A stretch of 64,000 nt of DNA from Aureliella helgolandensis (GTDB lineage Bacteria > Planctomycetota > Planctomycetia > Pirellulales > Pirellulaceae), in the NCBI RefSeq assembly GCF_007752135.1, contig NZ_CP036298.1, forward strand, positions 992,001-1,056,000, in the 5' to 3' direction. The notes under the pieces were generated by a model. That model was not told the origin of the DNA, ran no database searches, and saw only the letters and a list, made by a program, of their open reading frames with translations. Numbering within the stretch: the first letter of the stretch is position 1; every line of letters starts with the position of its first letter. Position numbers and translations under genes: made by a program. Shown piece by piece: positions 1 through 9,940 of the stretch.

Positions 1-3000
1 GAGGTGTCCGGACGGTTGAGACCATCGGCATAGTCCATGTCAAAGACGACCGACGCATAGCCGCCGAATAGTCCGCCCACCAAATCCTCTTGCCTGACCT
101 CAATCATGTAGAAGTCGAGGTCTGTGCTACTGGAAAGCTCGCCGGCAACGCTGATCGCTCCTAGCGATGTATCGAGAATGTTCCCGATGTACTGCGGACG
201 ATTTCCTTCCTGAGGGTCACCAAAGTTGGCATCTCCCGAGACGAGTGGGAAACCAAATCCAGTACGACCATTGCCACCTGCCACTCCATTGTTGGATGGG
301 AAGTCTAGGAAGTTTCCACTCGAAGAACTTTCATCTTCGGAAGCTTCGCCCATTAGCGGAGATTCGCCGGGCATGCCTCGCAGGTGAACACCATTCATCG
401 CATAGCGAATATCGGCATAGTTCACTGTCGAGCCAGCCCACTCTTGAGCTTCCTGCAGGCGAACTTGTGCCTGATAGGCACCCGATGTCAATCCAGCTCC
501 TGAGGAATCGCTGTTTGTACTCGCGCTCCGCACTCGGAAGTAGAACGTGCTACGTGTACCGCTAGCGCCAGGGAGTCGCACTCGCATGCCTGGGTCAAGT
601 GGATTGGTTGTCCCATCTTCCTTAGGTGCACCTTCGGCGGTCAGGCGTGTGGACTCGAGTCGCGAAGCGAGCGGGTTCACACTACTGGCAGGAATCAAGG
701 AGGAGCGAACCAATAGGGATGGATCCAGCGATTCGGCCGTGCTGTTGTCGCTTCGTGCCAGGAGTGCTCCGTTGGCATCGAGCAGTTCGAGTACCAAGTC
801 GAGGTTGTTGAGCGTGTGGTCGATGTCGAGCCAGATCTCTGTCCCGGCAGCCGCCGAGAAGCTGTACACATCCACATCTTCGTTTTGGCTCAAAACACCT
901 TCGACGACAAAGCCCAGTCGTAGGTTCTCACTGCTCGACGAAGTGTTCGCTGCCAAGTCCCCTAGGACCTGAGCCGAAAGTGACGAACCGTTGGAACCGG
1001 GGGCTGCCGCCGTGAAGTCCTCCGTTTCGAGTACGATGGCCACATTGCGATCGTTGGAGTACTGGTCTAGGAAAATCCCACGCCAGTCGGCCGCTTGAGG
1101 AAGCGAACCAATCCCGTCATTGTTGGTGTCCGCTTGCGGACGACCGTTCGGTTGCAAACCGGCACCGACGGTGTCATCAAACAGGCTAGTCAAGATCACC
1201 GGAAAACCAGGTTGCCCCAGCAGATGAAGCGTGCCACCCACGCGATCGGTGTTGGCCGCAGTTTGGCCATTGGCTGTAAGGCCCGCACCCATATTGTCAT
1301 TGAAGTTCGAACCGTAGCCATCGAATTTGACAACCAGAGATTCGCTCGGTGCACTCTGCAGACGCAAGCCGCCTTCGTGTTGGATATTGCCGGTGAAGAT
1401 CTCGTCGTACACTACGTGCACGATGTCTGTATCGTCCCAGACGCTGGCTGTGGTGAGCGTGTCGCCACGTAGCTCAAGACCATTGAGCTCGTTATTCTCG
1501 AGCCGGTTGTTGCGGATCAATGGACCGCGGTTGGCGAGGAAGTTAGGATCGCGATCCGCATCCCCGGTTTGTCGTCCTGTGTCCGGCTTCAAGTCGTCAA
1601 CCATGCTGTTGACATCAATGTCGATCACGCTGCCTGCGTTGCCGCGGAAGACGTTGTCAAGGATGGTCGGTTGGGTACCACGAACGAAGATCGTAGCCGG
1701 AGCGTTGCTCAGGCGTCCGAGCCGCGTTCCAGGGCCTTGGCCACCAAAACCATCGCCATTGTTTTCAAACACGGTGTGGGCAATGCGGGCGTCCGCTTGT
1801 TGCAGTTCAATCACGTTGAAGGACCGGAACGTACCCTCGAGCTTCGTGACACCACCGCCATAGGCGAACGTGGCGTAGTCGACACTCAGGCTCGAAGTGG
1901 GAGCCATGTAGATGCCCCCCCAATCGCCTGGGGATGGGAGTGTTGAGCTACCGTTGTTGTTGGTATCGAACGTACCGCCAGCTCCGACCGTGTCGTCCAG
2001 TTTACTACTGAATACGATGGGCAATCCATCGGTACCTTCTGCGATGATGTTGGCACCAAAGGTCGCTTCGATGCGAGCTGCTTCCAACTTGAGAACTGTA
2101 CCGGGGTCAATAACCAGCGACGCGTTCAACCGTGGACGCTTGATGCCCAGACTCTCCGCTGCCAAGGATTGCGTGTTCCCGTTCCCATCGAGAATGGCTG
2201 CTCCGGTATCGACGAAGGACTGAGTCGACGCGTTGCCGCTGTCCATCAACTCGCCAACCAAAGCATAAGGCGACACGCCACCGAGAGAACTGCGGTAGAT
2301 GCGTCGTCCCACATAACCGTCCAGGGTTAGTGGAAGGTTCGATAGTGTTACGGAACCATTGTCCGCCACCGTAACCGAGTCGGTTGGGTTGGAGGCTAGT
2401 CCCTCGCGACCACCGGCATCAACCATGACGATGCGGTAAGAGTAACTACCTGCAGCCAAGGTGCCCAAGGTGTCAGGCGTCGAACTCACCGCGGAGATGT
2501 CTGCACGATCCCGCGCCAGTACGCCACCCAACGAGTTGCCAAGATCAAGGTACGTGGACGAATTGCGATCCAAAGCAGCGATCAACTCATAGGGCCCCGT
2601 TCCATCGGCAGCACTGCGGTACAGGCGGCGACCGATAAAGTCTCCGGTGGCATTGGGAATACCTGCTACCGAGATAGCGGTTTGGTTGGCCACCAGATCC
2701 AAGCTCAGCGACGCTTCGGAGGCGATGCTCTCGTAACCGTTTCGGTCAACGAACGTGATCTTGTAGTTGTACGTTCCAGGCAGAAGTGTTCCACCGACCG
2801 TAGCTGCGGTCGAAATTAATTCCGCTGGAGGAACGGTGCTGTCGAGAATTGAACCACCAGGTGCACCACTCACAACCACGTTCTCGGACAAAATATGCAC
2901 GATATCGATGTCATCAAAACGGCCGGGAACGGTCAGCGTTTGCGTGGTGCCATCGACGGGCGTGTCGACTCGAATGAACAGACCGTTCAGCGAGTTGTTG

Positions 3001-6000
3001 ACGAGAGAGTTGCGACGGATCTCGGGCCCGACCCGGTCATAATCACTTGTGAATTCCCCACTGAGTTGGAAGCGGGGTTCGTGGAAGTTGGTTTCTTCAA
3101 AGCTGTTGGGAAGCGCACTCATCGCTGCACTAGCACTGCGCGAAATGCGGTTGTCAGTAATGGTAGGACGTGTTCCCAACATCTGAATGGGGTTCACGCT
3201 CTGTTGCACCGAATCGACGATGACCGTTCCACCGCCATAGCGAATGTCGGCATGATTCATGTACTGCAGGAAGATCCCTTCGTCTTCCAGGTCTTGGCGA
3301 CCGGCCGCTGAGTCGACGTCGCGGCGGTAGGACACGCCCCCCCAATCGCCAGCCGCGGCCGTCGTCCGTGGTGCGTAGGTGTCGAGACCAATGGTTTCAT
3401 CCAGCCATGAGGTGAAGAATACGCTACCCGACGCGTTCGTTCCATCCGCATTGCGCAGCGCGTTGCCTTGGGAGTCCAGCAAGAGTGGCGCACCCAGGAC
3501 CTGCAGTGAGGACCCTGAGCGGTCGATGTTTAGATTGGAGCTGCCCACGCCAATGCGGGCACGATTGAGCTTAAAGATTGCTCCAGCGTCAATCATGGTC
3601 GTCACACCTTGTGGGACTTCCATCGTGGCGCCATCGGTCAGTGTTGTGCCGGGTAGCAAGCCCGTACCGATTTCGTAGGCGACGTTGTCAGCGACGGTGC
3701 TGAGGTTGTTGTCCGCTCCGCCGTTTCCGACGATACGCACAATGTCTCCAGGGAGAGCGGCAGCGAATGCGTTGGCAACGCCGCTACCGGAAATGTTGTT
3801 GAACGGATGCGCGAGCGTACCGTCCGCACTCGGCCCAGCTGTTTTATCCACGAAGATGGTCTTACCACCCACATCGATCAAGGACAGCAGCGGATCGATG
3901 GTTAGCGTGCGTTCGCCGACAAGAGACAGCATCGTGCCGTTGGTCGTAGCCGCAACGTTCAGGCTCGACTGCTGGTTGATGGCGGTCGCCAAAGCGTTTG
4001 CCAATTCGCCAGCAGTGGAGTTTGGAAGGTAGGGAACGCGAATGCGACCCGCGGTCACGTTTAAGTCCGAACTGAATTCAAAGGTTCGCGAAGTGCCACT
4101 GGCGCCAACCAGCGTTACCGTGCGACCCTCCAGGGCGGGCGATGAACCTGCGTTGAAGTTCAGCGTGCGGTTGAGTGGTCGGGTTTGGAACCAGAAGTCG
4201 TAAGTGCCTCCGGGGGCACCATCTCCATCTCCATCCAGTCCAACGGAGCTGTCGCCAGCACTGCTGGCAATATCTTGGATTGCGCTAGAGGTGTCGACTG
4301 CCGCGCGGAAGGTGATCCGCAGTTCGTAATCGCCCTGCGAGTCTCCGCCGAATCCTGTGCCCTCGATCGACGCGTTGTAATTGTTATTGCCGCTGGCACT
4401 CACACCGATGTAATACACGCCAGAGCTGAGCGACTGTTTGAGCACGGAGTCTTGGCTGAAGTAATCGTCATTCTGCGAAACTAGCTTGACTTCGCCGCCG
4501 GTCAGGACGACTGGATTTTGTGTTAGGGTGTTGCCGCCTACCTTGGATGCGGCGTCCCCGGCTTTCAGGCTGACCTTCACCAGTGAGCTGGCCGCTGGTG
4601 AATTTTCAATGGCGTCGATAATGTCCTGAACAGTGCTTTCGCTGCCAGGGGTGGAATTCAGGTCAATGCTGATCGCATTGGGGAATACGGTCAGAGTCGG
4701 CTTGCTGGCGTTGCCACGAGCGGTTTGCGTGAAGAAAATCTGAAGTTGATTTCCTTGAGCTCCTGGTCGAACCGATTCAAAGTAGACGCTCAAATCATCC
4801 GTTGCACCGAAGGTGGTGGACGCCGAAGCTTGGAATTCTCGGAAAAGTTCAAGGTTCGTATTCAACGGGCTGCTATTGGTCAGCCGCTGTGCATAGGTTT
4901 CGGCCGTCAGCACGCCGACACGATTGTCTCCGCCAAAGTCGACTTCAAACCGGTAGAGATCGATGTCTGAGCTATCGGGACGATAGAGGTATTGCCCATG
5001 CAAGATGTCTTGGTTGCCTGGGAAGACTGGCTCGTAACGCTCGTCGCTGGCATTGAGCTGCGCGTCGTTGCTATCGGCAAGTGTGTCTAAAGCATTCAGG
5101 AAGGTGGGGTCGAGACGCATCAGCGTCGATTCGGGAAGATCACCGGCACGCTCCAGCCCAAGAATCATGGCTACCCCGGCGGCCAAGTTTCGCGAGAAGC
5201 TCTCGCCGTACTCGTTGCCCCACACGTTGGTAGCCGACATGATCAACAGGGAGTTCTCAAACGTCGGATCGATCCGTACTCCAAAGACCCCTTGGGTTTG
5301 GATCTGAGTACCGGCCACGGGCCGCAGGCCAGTCATCGCGCCGGAGGCGATGGTCAGACCCAAATCGGCAGTTTCTACGAACTGCACGCCGATGTAATTC
5401 GACCACAACGCTAGGACTTCGCGAGCGCGCTGCTGTTGGGCCGGACTGATCGCATTGGTCAGCTCATTGCCAGCATTGTCGAACGAATACAGGTTGCGGA
5501 AATTGTAATAGATCGTCGTGATACCATCGGTTGCATCGGCACCGAAGGCACTGTTCACGTGATCTTCAAAACCACCGACCAAATTCTGCGGCAAATCGCG
5601 ATGAGCCGCATCATCGCTCGCACCTGGCAAGTCGAGAATGTAGGATTCAGGGTCAATCGCAGAAGCAAGGATTAAGCTGGAGAGTGCGGTTTGGTCCGAA
5701 CCCAAAACTCCTAGATCACTGGCGGTGTTGAAGGAACTTCCGAGCCCCACCAGGGTAACGGGAGAGTAGGCAAGGTTGCGATTTCCAACCACGGTCGAGG
5801 CGTTGCCAGACTCGATGTCCACCGACAGCAGATTGGAAGCGGCGGGTGAACTGCGAACCAAGTCGATGACTTGTTGGGCGGTTAGGGTTTGCGACCCGAG
5901 GTTGATGTTTACCGTTCGACCCGAGACCGAAACGGTGGCGGTTCCACTACCTGAATTGGTGAAGGCAACTTGTATTCCGCTGCCACCTTCGCCGATTTCG

Positions 6001-7331
6001 CGGGCGGTAAATCGAAGCTTAACCGCTCCCGCAGTGTTCATGTCGGTTACGACCGTCGCCGACGCTTCGCTGCGAACTGGTGCAATCGGAGTTGATTCAC
6101 TCGTGCCAATACGCAAGCGGTAGGTAGCTGGCCCAGCATTGCTGCCAGCCAACTCATTGATGTCACCGGCAAAACGCAAGGTGGCCGTGTTCGTCGCCGC
6201 ATTGTACTGGACCGTTTGCGGCAGGAAGACCGCATCGTCGGTGTTGCGAATGGTGTCCGATGTAAAGATCAGTTGATAGAACGCTGGATTCTCCACCGAT
6301 CGACTTGTCGGCCGACCCAGTGCATCGTTCTCAACCAACAACTTGTCGCTGTCAAAATAGACGACGACGGTATCCCGTTGTTGAACTAATTGACCACCCG
6401 ATCGAATCACCGGCTGTGGGACCACGGAAGTGACTTGAGGCCCAAGATCCAAGCGGAAATCGACGGTGTCCGACCGAGTGCCAGGAATGGTGGGCCGGAA
6501 CAAACTGCCTGTGCCGCCAATTTCATCAGCCACGTTGCGTAGGCCAACAATCCCAGCCGCTGGATCGTCGAATCCAAAGACTTCAATCCGATAGTCGTCA
6601 TCGCGCAGCGAATCGGCAAAACGGAACGTAACTTCATTTTCATTGGGGCTGTCGCCAACCAGAACCGCACCCGGGGTGAGGATGGTGTCGTAGGTCTTGT
6701 TGATCGCAATGGGAGCGTAGGTCGACGCGGCAGCCTGGCCCAGGGGAGCCGTTCCCAGTCCACCATGAAGCTTGGCGGTGATGCGTCCCTGCGTGGCGGT
6801 TGCGCTGTTAATGGCAGCGATCAGACCGCTAGCCGTTGTCGGGCTGGCCGGGTTGGTATTCAGGGTAATGGAGATGCTGGTCCCACTCAACGCAATGGCA
6901 GGCGCCGTTCCGGCAGGCAGCACCGCGTGCGTTACCGTGACGTTCCAGGTCTGCCCTGGCACGACGGCATCCAACTGGATGTTGGCGCGTCCATTGCTAC
7001 CAAAGTCGCTCTGTGCCGTGCTCAAACCAAAGCTTCCGTCACCTCCAGCGCTGGAGATGCGAATGCCGCTTAGTGTTGCCGCATCAATAATCTGGGCATC
7101 GTCAAAACGGAACTTCAGCTCCCGGGGAGCCTGATCACGAATTGCACCATCGACCAGTAAGTCGCTGTTGTTGGGTTGAATACCGATTAACAGCGGACTG
7201 GCCGTCAACAGCTGGCGCTGTTCCAGATTTTCCAACAACATGCTACGCATCCTTCGCTTTGCTTTCGCACGCGAAGAATTGGCAGCGGAATTACGAGAGG
7301 AGTTTGCCGAATGAGACTTTCGGATGGCCAT
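1..7331 (-). CDS. Giant exported planctomycete surface protein (3' end outside the window)
   Basis: One uninterrupted minus-strand frame runs from an ATG at 7331 to the window edge (about 2,443 residues seen). The N-terminus is Ser/Ala/Arg/Lys-rich (residues 1-30), followed by LENLEQRQLLTA, the planctomycete signature of very large exported proteins. ATGs at residues 28 and 31 are alternatives, but 7331 keeps the basic leader. Visible modules: a matrixin-like stretch (about 630-740) whose HExxH position reads NLAAGVAMILGL; a PPC-like segment near 780; two short modules sharing an SPAAS-x-L core; a DUF1565-like start of a beta-helix near 1155 (FVD, GTL, HPF, GDIVRIVGNGG); beta-helix segments introduced by GDWGG-type motifs near 1330, 1800 and 2080; two tandem Fn3-like repeats (about 1505-1700) each with GRR-x-YRS and PY-x-L; and PPC domains near 2130-2200 and at the end of the visible part. 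It is probably a cell-surface adhesin or matrix protein; substrate unknown. Confidence 0.88.
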   Translation of the reverse strand, partial: MAIRKSHSANSSRNSAANSSRAKAKRRMRSMLLENLEQRQLLTASPLLIGIQPNNSDLLVDGAIRDQAPRELKFRFDDAQIIDAATLSGIRISSAGGDGSFGLSTAQSDFGSNGRANIQLDAVVPGQTWNVTVTHAVLPAGTAPAIALSGTSISITLNTNPASPTTASGLIAAINSATATQGRITAKLHGGLGTAPLGQAAASTYAPIAINKTYDTILTPGAVLVGDSPNENEVTFRFADSLRDDDYRIEVFGFDDPAAGIVGLRNVADEIGGTGSLFRPTIPGTRSDTVDFRLDLGPQVTSVVPQPVIRSGGQLVQQRDTVVVYFDSDKLLVENDALGRPTSRSVENPAFYQLIFTSDTIRNTDDAVFLPQTVQYNAATNTATLRFAGDINELAGSNAGPATYRLRIGTSESTPIAPVRSEASATVVTDMNTAGAVKLRFTAREIGEGGSGIQVAFTNSGSGTATVSVSGRTVNINLGSQTLTAQQVIDLVRSSPAASNLLSVDIESGNASTVVGNRNLAYSPVTLVGLGSSFNTASDLGVLGSDQTALSSLILASAIDPESYILDLPGASDDAAHRDLPQNLVGGFEDHVNSAFGADATDGITTIYYNFRNLYSFDNAGNELTNAISPAQQQRAREVLALWSNYIGVQFVETADLGLTIASGAMTGLRPVAGTQIQTQGVFGVRIDPTFENSLLIMSATNVWGNEYGESFSRNLAAGVAMILGLERAGDLPESTLMRLDPTFLNALDTLADSNDAQLNASDERYEPVFPGNQDILHGQYLYRPDSSDIDLYRFEVDFGGDNRVGVLTAETYAQRLTNSSPLNTNLELFREFQASASTTFGATDDLSVYFESVRPGAQGNQLQIFFTQTARGNASKPTLTVFPNAISIDLNSTPGSESTVQDIIDAIENSPAASSLVKVSLKAGDAASKVGGNTLTQNPVVLTGGEVKLVSQNDDYFSQDSVLKQSLSSGVYYIGVSASGNNNYNASIEGTGFGGDSQGDYELRITFRAAVDTSSAIQDIASSAGDSSVGLDGDGDGAPGGTYDFWFQTRPLNRTLNFNAGSSPALEGRTVTLVGASGTSRTFEFSSDLNVTAGRIRVPYLPNSTAGELANALATAINQQSSLNVAATTNGTMLSLVGERTLTIDPLLSLIDVGGKTIFVDKTAGPSADGTLAHPFNNISGSGVANAFAAALPGDIVRIVGNGGADNNLSTVADNVAYEIGTGLLPGTTLTDGATMEVPQGVTTMIDAGAIFKLNRARIGVGSSNLNIDRSGSSLQVLGAPLLLDSQGNALRNADGTNASGSVFFTSWLDETIGLDTYAPRTTAAAGDWGGVSYRRDVDSAAGRQDLEDEGIFLQYMNHADIRYGGGTVIVDSVQQSVNPIQMLGTRPTITDNRISRSASAAMSALPNSFEETNFHEPRFQLSGEFTSDYDRVGPEIRRNSLVNNSLNGLFIRVDTPVDGTTQTLTVPGRFDDIDIVHILSENVVVSGAPGGSILDSTVPPAELISTAATVGGTLLPGTYNYKITFVDRNGYESIASEASLSLDLVANQTAISVAGIPNATGDFIGRRLYRSAADGTGPYELIAALDRNSSTYLDLGNSLGGVLARDRADISAVSSTPDTLGTLAAGSYSYRIVMVDAGGREGLASNPTDSVTVADNGSVTLSNLPLTLDGYVGRRIYRSSLGGVSPYALVGELMDSGNASTQSFVDTGAAILDGNGNTQSLAAESLGIKRPRLNASLVIDPGTVLKLEAARIEATFGANIIAEGTDGLPIVFSSKLDDTVGAGGTFDTNNNGSSTLPSPGDWGGIYMAPTSSLSVDYATFAYGGGVTKLEGTFRSFNVIELQQADARIAHTVFENNGDGFGGQGPGTRLGRLSNAPATIFVRGTQPTILDNVFRGNAGSVIDIDVNSMVDDLKPDTGRQTGDADRDPNFLANRGPLIRNNRLENNELNGLELRGDTLTTASVWDDTDIVHVVYDEIFTGNIQHEGGLRLQSAPSESLVVKFDGYGSNFNDNMGAGLTANGQTAANTDRVGGTLHLLGQPGFPVILTSLFDDTVGAGLQPNGRPQADTNNDGIGSLPQAADWRGIFLDQYSNDRNVAIVLETEDFTAAAPGSNGSSLSAQVLGDLAANTSSSSENLRLGFVVEGVLSQNEDVDVYSFSAAAGTEIWLDIDHTLNNLDLVLELLDANGALLARSDNSTAESLDPSLLVRSSLIPASSVNPLASRLESTRLTAEGAPKEDGTTNPLDPGMRVRLPGASGTRSTFYFRVRSASTNSDSSGAGLTSGAYQAQVRLQEAQEWAGSTVNYADIRYAMNGVHLRGMPGESPLMGEASEDESSSSGNFLDFPSNNGVAGGNGRTGFGFPLVSGDANFGDPQEGNRPQYIGNILDTSLGAISVAGELSSSTDLDFYMIEVRQEDLVGGLFGGYASVVFDMDYADGLNRPDT

Positions 7332-8100
7332 TAACCAACCCTTAGAGCTTGCAGGTGAGCTTCAGCACAAAACATCCCCAGGAGCGAGGATGTGGGCGTT
7401 ACACGGACGCCAATTGCCGCAAATAAACGACGTGGTAGAACCACCAAAACGAGGAGCAGTGAGTACCAGAGACGAGCTACACACCGCCCGCCACCAGCCA
7501 GGACAATGCAAATTGGTTAACATCCGCATTGTACTGAAGTGCCGACACGACCGGTGTAAACACGCCTCGCGACCCGTTCAGATACGGGGTCGATTATAAT
7601 TACGGGCAGTATGGTTGCAAATTTCAAGGGGTCGCAGATCACGTAATCTGCGTATCCTTCCTATGTTTTCCAGCTCAAACTGCCCAATCATACCGGACAT
7701 GATGTTTAGAGGGACGCGTTGGCCCTAATCGCTACCCAGGGAAGGTGGCTCTGTAGGTATTCTGTGGTAACCGTTCGACGTCTGTAGAGCCGGGAAGTTC
7801 CCGCATAATAGGAACTCTACTGAGAATTGGTACCATCGTGCGCATAGGAGCAGCTGGGCGACAGGCCCATGCAGAGGTGCCGGGAAGCGTATTTAACTAG
7901 CTCGCCCAGGGGTGCCGCTCACAATCAGATTGCTGTTTGGGGGGCAGGCGAAATTTCGCCAGCTACAGACAGCCCTGACACGGCCAGATCACTGCGACAA
8001 TTCCCGCCGCAGCTCACCGAATGGGGGGGGGCTGGCTTAAGACGCCTGGGATGAGCCCGCAACCCGCGTCGTCGAACAGCGGATTAAAATTGCAACCCGC
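7332..8100. other. Intergenic region upstream of the giant gene, ending at the insertion sequence
   Basis: No convincing gene is present. The short frames lack family features and a good ribosome binding site. Apart from the candidate promoter there is a small palindrome (GGCGAAATTTCGCC near 7948-7961). The last bases before the insertion sequence read GCAACCCGC, part of a short interspersed repeat seen again near 9722 and 21718. Confidence 0.5.
7593..7620 (-). promoter_or_regulatory. Candidate sigma70-type promoter of the giant surface protein gene
   Basis: Read on the minus strand, a perfect TATAAT lies at 7598-7593 with TTGCAA at 7620-7615, a 16-bp spacer. It would give a 5' leader of about 250 nt before the start at 7331. 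The -35 matches the consensus in four of six positions, so this is only a candidate. Confidence 0.35.
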
Positions 8101-9634
8101 CTAGGCTGTGAAGTTTTTTCACCAACGGACTCTTTTGGTATTCCAACCACGAAATTTTTTCGAATTGGCGGCTGAAAGTCTTACCTGGTCGGATTGTTGG
8201 CCAGCAAGTTAGCTCGTGTCCATCATGCTCATCTCTTCGAGTTGTGTTATTTCTCAACCAAGCGGTTGCCTTGCAACTGCTTAGCTTGCCAAGGCCCCCA
8301 GGTTTACCATGCGTGTGAAGTTAAAGGCCACGGCATGCCATAACGCTACCGCTTTGACCTTCACCAGTCCTCGAACTTTGAATTGCCGAAGGTTCCGATT
8401 GCGGCAGTCCGCATTGGGAAACTCGGCAACCGACGGGCGCGTCTTGTAAAGCTCTTTGTATTCCTCTTTGGCCATTCTCGCGCGAAACGCTGTGTATTCG
8501 TCGCTTTCGCCAGGTTGCTGCGCGTGAGGATCTTTGCCTTTGCTTTCCAATACCGATCCACGGGGGATCGTGGAGACGACTTCGGTCCCTTTAGACTCTA
8601 CGGTCTTAACATCGCCCTTGGTTGCGTAAGCGGAATCGACCAATTGCGTCTTTGGTGTCTTGTCGTAAGTTGAGCACACTTTCTCGTGCATTGGTGCCAT
8701 TTGGCCACTGTCAGTTCCCGAGTTGATAACATCGACAGCGACTATTACTCGCGAGTCAGCATCGGTTGCGAACTGGACGTTGAAGGCCGGATCGAAGCCA
8801 CCATTGGCCATCTTCATATTACGGGCGTCAGGGTCCGTAGTGCTCACGCGAGTCTTTTCGCCGTCACCTTTTCTCCGAGACTCGCGCTGCTTACTAAGCT
8901 CCTCAAACTGTCGCAAAGCCTCATCTAATCGCTCTTGACGCTCACGCGATGCTCGTTCGACTGCCGCTTGGCGACGTGCGTCTCCATCGGAACGATCGCA
9001 TTCGTTCTCGGATTCTTTCTTCAATCTATCTACGTGAGCCTGAGCCTGCTGCTGCAATGACTCAAGCGTCGGCTTGCGGCGAAACGAACTACTGCCTGCA
9101 CTAGCCCGAACGCGCATTCCGTCTTGGGCAATGGTCTCCAGGGGCACCAGACCTTGGGCGACCAACGAGGCAACCGTGTCAACGAGCGTCTTCTCCAAGA
9201 ATGCTCCGTTCTCCACTCGAAAGTCGCTCAACGTGTGATAATTGACCGTGACATTTCCGAGCGTCCATAAATAGGCTATGTCCGTCTCGCATCGGCGACC
9301 AAGTTCTCGGGCTGTGCCGATGCCATCCAAGGTTGCCAGAAGCCACAGTGAAACCAGTATCTCCGGCGCAATACTATTGCGGCCAACGGTGCTCTTGGTG
9401 ACAACGATCTTTTCATACAGAGGTTCTAGGTCCAACGTTTTGACAAACGACCAGACAATGCGAGCACGATGGTCGCGCGGAAGCATATCTTCAAGTGAAA
9501 GCATGTGCATTTCCACTTGAATACGATGGGGGCGGGAAACACGAGCAAGCTGCGATGGTTTTTGAGTATTCATACTATAGTTGTAGCGCCCAAAATTAAT
9601 TTGCAAACCACTTGGCTAAAAATTCACAGCCTAG
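8101..9634 (-). mobile_element. Complete IS1182-family insertion sequence with inverted repeats and target duplication
   Basis: The two ends carry inverted repeats beginning with the same 12 bases, CTAGGCTGTGAA (left end inward from 8101, right end inward from 9634), and staying similar for about 24 bases. The 4 bases outside each end are identical (CCGC at 8097-8100 and 9635-9638), a probable target-site duplication. The element is 1,534 bp and holds a single intact transposase gene. Joining the flanks restores a GCAACCCGC-type interspersed repeat, so it landed in existing repeat DNA. The intact ends and gene suggest a recent insertion. Confidence 0.85.
8281..9573 (-). CDS. IS1182-family DDE transposase
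   Basis: The protein has 430 residues from the ATG at 9573; an in-frame ATG at 9606 would add 11 residues. The N-terminal part contains the DUF772-type region of IS1182/IS5-like transposases (LWLLATLDGIGTARELGRRC, then DIAYLWTLG and NYHTLSDFR). The DDE core follows: first Asp in TIAQDGMRVRAS, second in QLVDSAYATKGD, and a C-terminal region rich in Arg/Asn ending in the typical AFNFTRM segment. A basic, Glu-rich coiled insertion lies between the first and second Asp, as usual in this family. No frameshift or stop is seen, so the gene may be active. Confidence 0.9.
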   Translation of the reverse strand: MNTQKPSQLARVSRPHRIQVEMHMLSLEDMLPRDHRARIVWSFVKTLDLEPLYEKIVVTKSTVGRNSIAPEILVSLWLLATLDGIGTARELGRRCETDIAYLWTLGNVTVNYHTLSDFRVENGAFLEKTLVDTVASLVAQGLVPLETIAQDGMRVRASAGSSSFRRKPTLESLQQQAQAHVDRLKKESENECDRSDGDARRQAAVERASRERQERLDEALRQFEELSKQRESRRKGDGEKTRVSTTDPDARNMKMANGGFDPAFNVQFATDADSRVIVAVDVINSGTDSGQMAPMHEKVCSTYDKTPKTQLVDSAYATKGDVKTVESKGTEVVSTIPRGSVLESKGKDPHAQQPGESDEYTAFRARMAKEEYKELYKTRPSVAEFPNADCRNRNLRQFKVRGLVKVKAVALWHAVAFNFTRMVNLGALAS

Positions 9635-9940
9635 CCGCGTGACGGGCTGTCGATTTAATAGCAATTTGAATTCTAACGCGGAGGTTGCGTCCCATACTGC
9701 CTTGCAGCGGCAACTATCTTTCCTTGCTCACGCAGCGGGTTACTATTTCGACAGGCCCGGTAAGCAAGGAAAGTTGGTCTCCGCTTCACACCGGTTACGG
9801 AAGCTACCTCGACGCCAAAGCCGAAAAATGCCCTAAATTTGACTAACCACCGCCAGGAGGTCTGTCCCCCAAAGGCTAGCTCTACTGGGGGGCTGGTGTA
9901 ATCGCACGCTTTCAGGCACCACCCGTTCTAGCCGGGGGGG
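9635..9940. repeat. Repeat-bearing intergenic segment beyond the insertion sequence
   Basis: No gene is recognised. At 9722-9742 is an inverted copy of the interspersed repeat present at 21718-21739 (core CCGCGTGAGCAAGG on the opposite strand, with one mismatch). A hairpin with an 11-bp stem (CTTTCCTTGCT near 9717-9727, complement near 9762-9772) is also present. Confidence 0.45.

Noticed and set aside
5100-5450. Active matrixin-type protease in the giant protein
   Set aside because: The zinc-binding HExxH is absent; only the fold appears to remain.
1-7331. Many short plus-strand frames antisense to the giant gene
   Set aside because: The minus strand has one continuous frame with coherent domains; the plus-strand frames overlap each other and lack features.
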